From Paracoccaceae bacterium (GTDB lineage: Bacteria; Pseudomonadota; Alphaproteobacteria; Rhodobacterales; Rhodobacteraceae): a DNA stretch of 5,096 bases. Where the stretch lies: NCBI GenBank assembly GCA_002401945.1, contig NVUP01000002.1, positions 25,200 to 30,295 of the forward strand. The letters run 5' to 3'. Under the pieces are notes generated by a model, which was not told the DNA's origin, searched no databases, and was given only the letters and a program-made list of their open reading frames with translations. The translations under genes and the position numbers were made by a program. This document shows, one piece after another, positions 1 to 5,096 of this stretch (positions are counted from its first letter, which is position 1; the number at the start of each line of letters is the position of its first letter).

Positions 1-1
1 C

Positions 2-430
2 GACACCCAATGGCGCCTGCTGGTTGGAGGTAGCGACGCGGCAGAGCGGATCGCCCGGCTCCAAGCCAAAGGCGCACCCGTGATTATCGAGCCCGCCCGC
101 CCGGACTTCCGTCAGATGCTCCCCCTTGCTGCTGCCTCGGTCAGCATGTGCGGCTACAACACGGCACTGGACTTGTTGCAGGGCGGCACCCCTGCGGTGT
201 TGATCCCGTTCGACGCCGGCAACGAGGTCGAGCAGGGTCTGCGTGCCAACAGTCTGTCGCCGCTGAACGGCATCGAAGTGGTCACCAGCGGTGATCTGAC
301 GCCTGACACCCTCTGCTCCGCCGTCCGCCGCACCATCGCAGCCACGCGCCGCGCCACTGACGGGTTACACTTTGACGGCGCTACCCGCACAGTCGAGATT
401 GCCATTGAATTGGCGGAGCTGCGGACATGA
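2..430 (+). CDS. Glycosyltransferase, MurG/GT28-like (C-terminal part; 5' end outside window)
   Basis: The frame is open from the left edge, so the gene starts outside the window; 142 C-terminal residues are visible. The fragment opens with a beta-strand and helix (WRLLVGGSDA, visible residues 4-13). A strand with PVIIEPARPDFRQML (26-40) follows, then a conserved block reading SMCGYNTALDLLQGGTPAVLIPF (48-70). This is the usual GT-B C-terminal donor-binding pattern in MurG-like and COG4671-like enzymes: Gly-x-Asn/Gly-Thr at a helix start, then 'GxPxVLIPF' and a nearby Glu/Gln region (NEVEQGLRA, 74-82). Such enzymes transfer a sugar from a nucleotide donor at the cytoplasmic face; the acceptor cannot be read here. 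The stop overlaps the next start as ATGA, so the gene is probably co-transcribed and translationally coupled with the deacetylase. Family is fairly sure; specificity is unknown. Confidence 0.8.
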   Translation, partial: DTQWRLLVGGSDAAERIARLQAKGAPVIIEPARPDFRQMLPLAAASVSMCGYNTALDLLQGGTPAVLIPFDAGNEVEQGLRANSLSPLNGIEVVTSGDLTPDTLCSAVRRTIAATRRATDGLHFDGATRTVEIAIELAELRT

Positions 431-1188
431 CTGCCGATTGGACCCCGTTGAACGACGAGCTGCAGACCTGGCAAGATCAGGACCTGACCCTGCCGCTGTG
501 GTGGCGCGACGATGATGCAGTTGAGCCAACGCCTCAACTGGACCAACTGACCGAGCTATCGAAAAAACTGGGCCTGCCGGTGCACCTGGCAGTGATCCCT
601 CGCGATGCCACCGCAGCGCTGGCTGCCTATGTTGCCGGCACGACGCAGCTTATCCCCGTTGTTCATGGCTGGGCCCATCAAAACCACGCACCGCAGGGCG
701 AGAAGAAAGCCGAATTTGGCGCGCACCGTGCATTGGAACAGAGTCTGGCAGATGCTGACCAAGGCCTGAAAACCCTGCGTCCTTTGTTCGGCGACCAGCT
801 GGAGCCGATGTTTGTACCGCCATGGAACCGAATTTCGAATGATCTGCTGCAAGGCTTGGCCAAACTTGGCTATACCACCCTGTCGACCTTCACCCCCCGC
901 GCGCAGGCCGAGGCCGCCGCAGGGTTGGCACAGGTCAACACCCACCTCGACCCAATCCAGTGGAAAGGCAGCCGCTCACTGGTGCCGCCGCAACACCTGC
1001 TGGATCAAGTCACCAAACAATTGAGCAGCCGCCGTCTGGGCTTGACTGACAATGCCGAGCCCTATGGCATTCTGACCCATCATCTGGTCCATGGCGCGGC
1101 AATTTGGGACTTCACCGAAGCCCTGATCAGCCGTCTGCTCGCAGGCCCTGCCACTCCCTGGACCACTTCACAAAGGACATTTTCATGA
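427..1188 (+). CDS. Polysaccharide deacetylase family protein (NodB-like)
   Basis: A 253-residue protein resembling the carbohydrate esterase 4 / NodB fold, whose members remove N- or O-acetyl groups from glycans using a metal ion. Visible motifs in order are: WWRDDDA (residues 25-31), matching the catalytic-base and metal-ligand Asp pair; HGWAH (80-84), matching the H-x3-H metal ligands; PPWNR (131-135), matching the R/PPxx motif; and LTHHLVH (216-222), which can supply the late histidine. No signal peptide or membrane segment is evident at the N-terminus, so it looks cytoplasmic, unlike many secreted deacetylases. The start is fixed by the ATGA overlap with the glycosyltransferase; its own stop overlaps the methyltransferase start in the same way. 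Context suggests it acts on the product of the neighbouring transferase, but this is inference and the substrate is unknown. Confidence 0.82.
   Translation: MTADWTPLNDELQTWQDQDLTLPLWWRDDDAVEPTPQLDQLTELSKKLGLPVHLAVIPRDATAALAAYVAGTTQLIPVVHGWAHQNHAPQGEKKAEFGAHRALEQSLADADQGLKTLRPLFGDQLEPMFVPPWNRISNDLLQGLAKLGYTTLSTFTPRAQAEAAAGLAQVNTHLDPIQWKGSRSLVPPQHLLDQVTKQLSSRRLGLTDNAEPYGILTHHLVHGAAIWDFTEALISRLLAGPATPWTTSQRTFS
1172..1177 (+). promoter_or_regulatory. Ribosome binding site of the methyltransferase
   Basis: AAAGGA lies 7 bases before the ATG at 1185. It sits inside the end of the deacetylase gene. It decides the methyltransferase start: the frame is open back to an ATG at 1104, but that ATG would overlap the deacetylase by 85 bases. 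Confidence 0.7.
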
Positions 1189-1661
1189 GCCGATTGGATT
1201 CCATGCTCCGCCGCCTTGCCGCACAGCGCGACGGGCTCAATTGGGCCGCCGAGCAGATTGCCCAAGTTCCAGGCGATGTGCTGGACATGGGGTTGGGCAA
1301 TGGTCGCACCTACGATCACCTGCGCGAGGTTCTGGTCGACCGTCGCATCTGGGTGATTGACCGGGTGTTGCAATGTCATCCCTCCTGCGTCCCCCCCGAG
1401 GCGGATTTTCTGCAGGGCGAGGCCGAACCGATGATAAAACAACTGACTGAACAGGGCCACAAACTGGCGCTGGCACATTACGATTTTGGGTTTGGCGTCA
1501 AGGATCAGGACGTTGCTGAGGCGGCCCGATTATCCCCCATCATCGCCTCGGCAATGGTGCCCGGAGGGCTGATTGTGTCAGGTCAGCCACTGGTTGGTTT
1601 TGAAGAGATGCCCGGTCCCGAAGGTATCGCTCCTGGCCGCTATATGTTCTATCGGGCCTAA
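1185..1661 (+). CDS. Class I SAM-dependent methyltransferase, short form
   Basis: A 158-residue protein with a Rossmann-type SAM-binding motif I, VLDMGLGNGRTYDHL (residues 32-46; Gly-Leu-Gly-Asn-Gly loop). An acidic residue (Asp59 in WVIDR) follows at the end of strand 2, where the ribose hydroxyls of SAM are usually bound. A strand-4 region follows, LALAHYDFGFGVKD (94-107), and a late strand, GGLIVSGQPL (127-136). The length and the sequence around motif I resemble the small S-adenosyl-L-methionine methyltransferases seen in Rhodobacteraceae (Pfam Methyltransf_17 type); that match is from memory. It is the third gene of the plus-strand operon, with its ATG overlapping the deacetylase stop (ATGA). 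A role in methylating a sugar or glycan is plausible from context only; the sequence does not show the acceptor. Confidence 0.8.
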   Translation: MSRLDSMLRRLAAQRDGLNWAAEQIAQVPGDVLDMGLGNGRTYDHLREVLVDRRIWVIDRVLQCHPSCVPPEADFLQGEAEPMIKQLTEQGHKLALAHYDFGFGVKDQDVAEAARLSPIIASAMVPGGLIVSGQPLVGFEEMPGPEGIAPGRYMFYRA

Positions 1662-1699
1662 CCAGAGAACCCAGTGACCTAAAGTCGATACGCAATCTA

Positions 1700-2243
1700 T
1701 TATGCGCCGCCCACCGATGCCCGGCGGTCATGACCTGCCCCAATTTCAGGTGCGCCTTCAGGAAACCAAGTGCCGCGCGAACCCGCACTGGCAGATAGGC
1801 GCGACTGGGGTAAAGCGCCCAAGCGCCGGTCTCAAATCTGGTCGCTGCGGCCTGCCAGTTGAGGGACACATTCACCAGACGCTCCCGATGCCAGATCCTC
1901 CGCGAACAACCAATCCGCCAGCAGCGCCGAACCCAACCCCAGTTGCGCCGCGTTAAATCACCCGGATGGGTAAGATCCCCGGCCTGCTCCAAATAACCGG
2001 GAGCCGCTCAGACGTGATACCGCGTGTGCTTCAGGCGGGTACTGATCAAATCCCCTTTAGGGGCCGGAGCCAGACGGATCGCCAGATCAATGCCCTCACC
2101 AACCAAATCCACGGTCTGATCGCTCAGTTGTAGATCCAATTCAATCCTAGGCAATTCATCCCAGAATTTCAGCAACGGTGGCACCAAGCCAACCTGCCAG
2201 ACACCACCGAAGCCGAGGCGTTGCAGCACCCCGCTGAAGGTCT
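1700..2243 (-). pseudogene. Decayed LysR-type transcriptional regulator (effector-binding domain remnant)
   Basis: Read on the minus strand from about 2240, the region gives an LTTR effector-domain sequence: VPPLLKFWDELPRIELDL, then SDQTVDLVGEGIDLAIRL, then a TGA stop at 2008-2010. The same frame continues as AAPGYLEQAGDLTHPGDLTRRN, so the stop replaced a sense codon, most often Cys or Ala in relatives. Around 1945-1955 some 45-50 family residues are missing and the frame changes to AQLGLGSALLADWLFAEDLASG. At about 1881-1884 one extra base returns the frame to RLVNVSLNWQAAATRFETGA and the terminal WALYPSRAYLPVRVRAALGF. The N-terminal helix-turn-helix of about 90 residues is absent. The original stop is uncertain; out-of-frame stops lie near 1700 and the 3' limit is approximate. 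Stop, deletion, frameshift and lost DNA-binding domain together mean no functional regulator. Family identity is confident; exact ends are not. Confidence 0.8.
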
Positions 2244-2255
2244 GGCGATCCCCGC

Positions 2256-2587
2256 GGCGTCAGCGACTGGCAACAAGTTTCTGACCTGATCGCCCAGACC
2301 GTGTCACGGTTTGGATTGCTCGACGTGCGGGTCAACAATACCGGAATTATTGACCCCATTTCTCGGATTATCGACAGCGATCCTAGGGCCTAGGGCCTAG
2401 GCAAAGTCACTTATATCAACGTCAAAGGCGCCTATCACGGGCTACGAGTTTCTATTCCGGTGATGATGACACGGGGTCAGGGAACAATCCTCAATATTTC
2501 GTCCGGGGTGGCGACCAGCGCTCTGGAAGAGCTAGAGTCACTATTGCGCCACCAGTTGTGGACTGCGCCCCAAAGGAAGTGCATCCA
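2256..2587 (+). pseudogene. Decayed short-chain dehydrogenase/reductase (SDR), 5' end missing
   Basis: Reading from GTC at 2259 gives SDR sequence: VSDWQQVSDLIAQTVSRFG, then LLDVRVNNTGIIDPI (the NNAG motif, here NNTG). After an in-frame TAG at 2391-2393 it continues KVTYINVKGAYHGLR and GQGTILNISSGVATSALE, which includes the catalytic-serine strand. Near 2530-2536 one extra base moves the frame to SHYCAT, the YxxxK active-site region. The lysine is lost, and a short DCAPKEV in a third frame (about 2561-2581) resembles the following family stretch. Compared with relatives, both the TAG in the repeat and the TAG at 2533-2535 sit where Trp (TGG) is usual. The first 55-60 residues with the TGxxxGIG cofactor motif are absent, as is everything after about 2587. 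Not functional. It runs divergently from the LysR remnant, whose regulatory target it may once have been. Confidence 0.8.
2382..2402. repeat. Tandem 7-base repeat with three CCTAGG palindromes
   Basis: CCTAGGG occurs twice in tandem, followed by CCTAGGC, so three CCTAGG palindromes stand at exact 7-base spacing. The whole tract is nearly self-complementary. It interrupts the SDR remnant at the position of the usual D-P-x-A-W-G-K motif, where it adds two codons and an in-frame TAG. Local slippage during decay is the simplest origin. One more CCTAGG occurs at 2146-2151 in the LysR remnant. Confidence 0.85.
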
Positions 2588-2588
2588 C

Positions 2589-2637
2589 AAAAAACAGCCC
2601 CTACCGCCAAGAGGTCAGAGGGGCTATATGCCCCCTC
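2589..2637 (+). promoter_or_regulatory. Hairpin-forming leader upstream of rpe
   Basis: AGCCCCT at 2596-2602 is a perfect complement of AGGGGCT at 2619-2625, and inside the loop ACC (2603-2605) can pair with GGT (2613-2615). A second hairpin uses the same right arm: GGGGC at 2620-2624 can pair with GCCCC at 2630-2634 across a TATAT loop, and an AG/CT extension is possible with one bulged C. The two folds exclude each other. On the minus strand the first hairpin is followed by G and six T, which looks like an intrinsic terminator facing left, but no minus-strand gene reads into it. No clear promoter for rpe could be picked out. Whether the leader regulates rpe is inference. Confidence 0.4.
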
Positions 2638-2650
2638 AAACCCTAACGCT

Positions 2651-2656
2651 AAAGGA
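2651..2656 (+). promoter_or_regulatory. Ribosome binding site of rpe, complementary to codons 2-3
   Basis: AAAGGA stands 9 bases before the ATG at 2666 and fixes that start. It is also an exact complement of TCCTTT at 2669-2674, just after the start codon. A 6-base-pair hairpin could therefore enclose the ATG in its 12-base loop and hide the site. Confidence 0.65.
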
Positions 2657-2665
2657 ACCCACCCG

Positions 2666-3358
2666 ATGTCCTTTGACCGCAAGATCAAAATCGCTCCCTC
2701 CATCCTTGCCGCTGACTTTGCCAATTTTGGGGCCGAGTGTGAGGCGATCGAAGCCCAGGGTGCCGATTGGGTGCATGTCGACGTAATGGACGGGCATTTT
2801 GTGCCCAACATCACCTTTGGCCCGGCCACCTGCGCTGCCATCCGGCCGCATATCAAAGGTGTGATGGACGTCCACCTGATGATCGCCCCGGTGGATTCCT
2901 ATATTGAGGCTTTTGCCAAGGCAGGTGCCGATGTGATCACCGCCCATGTTGAGGCTGGGCCGCACACCCACCGCACTTTGCAGGCGATCCGTGCCGCTGG
3001 CGCCAAGGCCGGTTTGGCCCTGAACCCGGGCACCCCTGCCTCCGAGGTAGAGTATTTTCTCGACATGGTGGACCTGATCTGTGTGATGACGGTGAACCCT
3101 GGCTTTGGCGGCCAGAAATTCATCCACTCTCAGATCGAAAAGGTAAAGCAGCTGCGTGCGATGATCGGTGACCGTCCGATTCATATCGAGATCGATGGCG
3201 GCGTAGACCCCATCACCGCACCTCTGGTGGCCCAGGCCGGTGCTGATGTTCTGGTGGCTGGCTCTGCCGTCTTCAAGGGCGGGTCAGTCAGCAATCCTGG
3301 CCCTTACGGCGAAAACATCCGCAACATCCGCGCCGCTGCCGAAGGCGTCTGGGCCTAA
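2666..3358 (+). CDS. rpe: Ribulose-phosphate 3-epimerase
   Basis: A 230-residue TIM-barrel enzyme, of normal family length, that interconverts D-ribulose 5-phosphate and D-xylulose 5-phosphate in the cytoplasmic pentose phosphate and Calvin-Benson pathways. Hallmarks are all present: APSILAADF at residues 10-18, with Ser12 expected in the active site; VHVDVMDGHFVPN (36-48), with metal ligands His37 and Asp39; DVHLMI (68-73), with His70; VMTVNPGFGGQKF (140-152), the flexible phosphate loop; EIDGGV (175-180), with the second catalytic Asp178; and AGSAVF (198-203), binding phosphate. The frame is open a further 36 codons upstream, but the ATG at 2666 has a good ribosome site and matches the family N-terminus. 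It stands alone between a pseudogene region and a convergent ligase, so a promoter within 2590-2650 or read-through from upstream is expected. Intact and very probably functional. Confidence 0.97.
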   Translation: MSFDRKIKIAPSILAADFANFGAECEAIEAQGADWVHVDVMDGHFVPNITFGPATCAAIRPHIKGVMDVHLMIAPVDSYIEAFAKAGADVITAHVEAGPHTHRTLQAIRAAGAKAGLALNPGTPASEVEYFLDMVDLICVMTVNPGFGGQKFIHSQIEKVKQLRAMIGDRPIHIEIDGGVDPITAPLVAQAGADVLVAGSAVFKGGSVSNPGPYGENIRNIRAAAEGVWA

Positions 3359-3366
3359 GCGTTATG

Positions 3367-3396
3367 TGTAGGGTGCGTGCAAGCACGGACCCTACA
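3367..3396. terminator. Palindrome between convergent genes, likely bidirectional terminator
   Basis: TGTAGGGT (3367-3374) pairs perfectly with ACCCTACA (3389-3396). After one G/G mismatch, CGTG (3376-3379) pairs with CACG (3384-3387) around a CAAG loop. It begins 8 bases after the rpe stop, and its right arm contains the stop codon of the minus-strand ligase. No T-run of more than two bases follows on either strand, so it is not a textbook intrinsic terminator. Position between convergent genes supports the call. Confidence 0.6.
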
Positions 3397-4882
3397 TTAG
3401 TTGCGCGGCAAAGTGGTCCAGCAGCCGGTGTTTCAAGATCTTGCCAGTGGGTGCCGCAGGCAGAGATGTGGCCATGACAATCCGGGCAGGCCGTTTGTAA
3501 CCTGCCAATCGCTCGGCAACAAAAGCCCGTAGTGCGGCCATATCTGGTTCATCGCCGCTTACCACCTGAACAAAGGCCAACACGTGTTCATCACCATTTT
3601 CAACCCGGCCAATGACCGCCGACTGCACCACTTGCGGATGAGCGTTTAAAGCCGCTTCGACCTCGGGCGGGAACACGTTAAAACCACCGTGGATGATCAG
3701 CTCTTTGGCGCGGCCCTCGATATGCAGAAAGCCCTCGCTGTTGATCTGCCCCAGATCACCGGTGCTCAGCCAACCATTCCCATCAATCACCCGCGCGGTT
3801 TCTATGCGGTTGCGGTAATAGCCCAGCATCACATGTGGCCCACGCGTCAACACCTCGCCCAGCCCATCACCGCCGCCTTGGATATCCTGATCCACACGCA
3901 CTTCGACCCCCGGCAAGGCTGGTCCAACCGAGATATCGGGATTGCCAATTGCGCTACGGGTCGCACAGATGCCCGCCGTGGTTTCGGTCATGCCATAGCC
4001 GTTCTGTAGCGCCACGCCGTAAAACGCCTCGGCTCGGCGTTTCCAGTCCGGGTCCAGCGGTGCCGCTCCGGAGGAGACATACCGCAGTGCCCCGCCCTGC
4101 AGCTGTTGGTAACCCTCTTCACGAGCAAATTGCATCAGCAAGGCATGCATCTGCGGCACCGCCGACAGCAATGTCACCCCACCCTGCAATGCCTAATACA
4201 GCTTGGCCGGGGTAAACCGCGCCTCCAGCCGCACTTGTGCGCCCGCAGAAATCGCCGCTGTCACCACCGAGGCCAGGCCAAACACATGGGTGACGGGCAG
4301 CACGCCGTAAATGACATCCTCCGCCGTCATATCGCGCAGCCGCGCCGAGGTCTTGCCGCCAAAGCACAGGTTGGCGTGGCTCAGCATCACCCCTTTGGGA
4401 TCACCGGTGCTGCCAGTGGTATAAAGCAGCACTGCCAGTTGCGGGTCATCCTGTGGATTACTCGGATAGGGTTGTGCCAAATGAAGCTGCCCCCAAACTC
4501 CCTTGATCAGCTCAGCATCCAGCCGTGTGGCATGATCCACTGCCTCGACTGAGACCTCGGTTGTGGCCAGCAGCGCCGCTGGCCGGGCGTGGTCAATAAT
4601 TCGACTGACCTCAGCCTCGCTCATCCGGGCATTGACCGGCACGGCCACCGCACCAAGACGCGAGCAGGCAAACAAGGCTGCCACCGCCGCGCAGCAATTC
4701 TCGGCCAGGATCATCACCCGGTCGCCCGCCGCCACGCCACTGACTGTCAAAACGGCCGCCAGTGCATCGCAGGCCGATGACAGATCGCGGTAACTCCAAC
4801 TGGTCCCGATAGAGTCAGAAAACGCCGGAGCCGATGGGCGAAGGCTGCACTGCGTATCCAGAAAATCATGCCAACTGCTCAT
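3392..4882 (-). pseudogene. Acyl-CoA ligase-type AMP-forming enzyme interrupted by an in-frame amber stop
   Basis: The reading frame spans 496 codons, normal for the ANL (acyl-CoA synthetase) superfamily, with one TAG at codon 230 (4193-4195). Both halves are in the same frame and carry the ordered motifs: YTTGSTGDPKGVMLSH (residues 154-169, the ATP-phosphate loop), NGYGMTET (294-301), GWLSTGDLG (370-378, ribose-binding Asp), GRAKELIIHGGFNVFPPEVE (390-409, hinge) and PTGK (478-481) with the catalytic lysine near the C-terminus. Such enzymes activate a carboxylic acid to acyl-AMP, then to acyl-CoA; the acid is not evident. The stop lies between AKLY and ALQGGVTLLSAVPQM, where relatives have an ordinary residue; a GAG or CAG to TAG change is simplest. 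The break falls inside the N-terminal domain, so two separate working pieces are unlikely. It follows a thioesterase gene by 43 bases. A sequencing error or suppression cannot be excluded. Confidence 0.88.
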
Positions 4883-4890
4883 ACCTTACT

Positions 4891-4897
4891 CTTTCCT
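4891..4897 (-). promoter_or_regulatory. Ribosome binding site of the acyl-CoA ligase gene
   Basis: On the minus strand AGGAAAG ends 8 bases before the ATG at 4882. It supports this start, which also gives the expected N-terminal length before the first conserved motifs. Confidence 0.65.
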
Positions 4898-4925
4898 GGG
4901 TAATGGCTCATCACGTGGACAATGC

Positions 4926-5096
4926 TCATACCCGTATCCGTTTGAATATCCCCGTCGCCGTCGCCAACAAGGCACTGTCCTCGCCGCGTAATTCGCCGTT
5001 CACATAGGCAAGGCTGCGACCGCCGCCCTTAGCCTGCGCTGTGGCCGTCACCCTGCCTGCCCGTGCCGCTGCGACATAGCTTATGTTTAGCGACAC
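4926..5096 (-). CDS. PaaI-like hotdog-fold thioesterase (C-terminal 56 residues; start outside window)
   Basis: On the minus strand the frame is open from the right edge to a TGA at 4926-4928. The visible protein reads SLNISYVAAARAGRVTATAQ, then KGGGRSLAYVNGELRGEDSA, then LLATATGIFKRIRV. This is the typical end of PaaI / YdiI-type acyl-CoA thioesterases: a strand with 'L-x-I-x-Y' and 'A-R-x-G', then 'A-x-x-x-x-x-G-R-S-L-A' and the closing 'L-x-A-x-A-x-G-x-F'. Such enzymes hydrolyse acyl-CoA thioesters in the cytoplasm, usually as tetramers; the active-site helix residues lie outside the window. It precedes the acyl-CoA ligase by 43 bases on the same strand, so the two were probably one operon for forming and releasing an acyl-CoA. 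It was identified by translating a partial frame at the edge. Confidence 0.82.
   Translation of the reverse strand: MSLNISYVAAARAGRVTATAQAKGGGRSLAYVNGELRGEDSALLATATGIFKRIRV

Noticed and set aside
1104..1184. An earlier start for the methyltransferase.
   Set aside because: It would lie deep in the deacetylase gene with no ribosome site; the ATG at 1185 has AAAGGA and the ATGA overlap.
1702..1956. Plus-strand open frame across the LysR remnant.
   Set aside because: It is proline- and arginine-rich with no domain, and the minus strand shows clear LysR sequence over the same bases.
2008..2010. TGA in the LysR remnant as a selenocysteine codon, since relatives often have Cys nearby.
   Set aside because: The gene also has a large internal deletion, a frameshift and no DNA-binding domain, and I see no selenocysteine-insertion hairpin after the TGA.
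2558..2665. An N-terminally extended Rpe beginning at a GTG 36 codons upstream.
   Set aside because: The extra codons cover the SDR remnant and the hairpin leader, have no ribosome site, and do not belong to the Rpe family; the ATG at 2666 has AAAGGA 9 bases upstream and gives the normal length.
1662..2665. Possible mobile element or insertion sequence as the cause of the 1 kb without an intact gene.
   Set aside because: No transposase fragment, terminal inverted repeats or target duplication were seen; the DNA is accounted for by LysR and SDR remnants and the rpe leader.
2636..3184. Long minus-strand open frame opposite rpe.
   Set aside because: It has no family resemblance and is the antisense shadow expected from the codon bias of rpe.
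3392..4189. A separate gene starting after the ligase amber codon.
   Set aside because: It would start at a TTG without a visible ribosome site and would lack the ATP-phosphate loop; it is the second part of one ligase.
4106..4552. Plus-strand open frame opposite the ligase.
   Set aside because: It is rich in His, Arg, Gln and Pro with no recognisable domain, and lies antisense to a clear ligase.

Overview
The window most resembles an alphaproteobacterial chromosome of the Roseobacter group (Rhodobacteraceae). It is moderately GC-rich, and the glycosyltransferase / polysaccharide deacetylase / small methyltransferase set, the Rpe sequence and the LysR and SDR remnants all look familiar from that group. 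This assignment rests on recognising protein families by eye, not on a search.

Layout. (1) Positions 2-1661, plus strand: a tightly packed operon of three genes. They are the C-terminal part of a MurG/GT28-like glycosyltransferase, a complete NodB-like polysaccharide deacetylase and a 158-residue SAM-dependent methyltransferase, joined by two 4-base ATGA stop/start overlaps. (2) Positions 1662-2665: about 1 kb with no intact gene. It is not empty. It holds the wreck of a LysR-type regulator (minus strand, about 1700-2243) facing away from the wreck of a short-chain dehydrogenase (plus strand, about 2256-2587). Both have lost the 5' ends that faced each other, and both carry further stops and frameshifts. 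A 7-base tandem repeat with three overlapping-period CCTAGG palindromes lies in the SDR remnant. (3) Positions 2589-2665: a leader with mutually exclusive hairpins and a Shine-Dalgarno that can pair with early codons, in front of rpe. (4) Positions 2666-3358, plus strand: intact ribulose-phosphate 3-epimerase (Calvin-Benson / pentose phosphate enzyme). (5) Positions 3367-3396: a long imperfect palindrome between the convergent genes, probably a bidirectional terminator. (6) Positions 3392-4882, minus strand: an acyl-CoA ligase-type adenylate-forming enzyme of normal length with every core motif present, cut by one in-frame amber codon at codon 230. (7) Positions 4926-5096, minus strand: the C-terminal 56 residues of a PaaI-like hotdog thioesterase that continues beyond the window and lies just upstream of the ligase in the same operon.

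How the genes fit together. The first operon looks like a small envelope or extracellular glycan modification unit (sugar transfer, deacetylation, methylation). The last two form an acyl-CoA making/breaking pair whose ligase appears recently broken. The main message is the contrast between intact housekeeping or operonic genes and three neighbouring genes at different stages of decay: an old, heavily damaged LysR/SDR pair and a ligase with a single visible lesion. I see no CRISPR array, tRNA, rRNA, transposase or phage gene, and no convincing new defence or mobile system.
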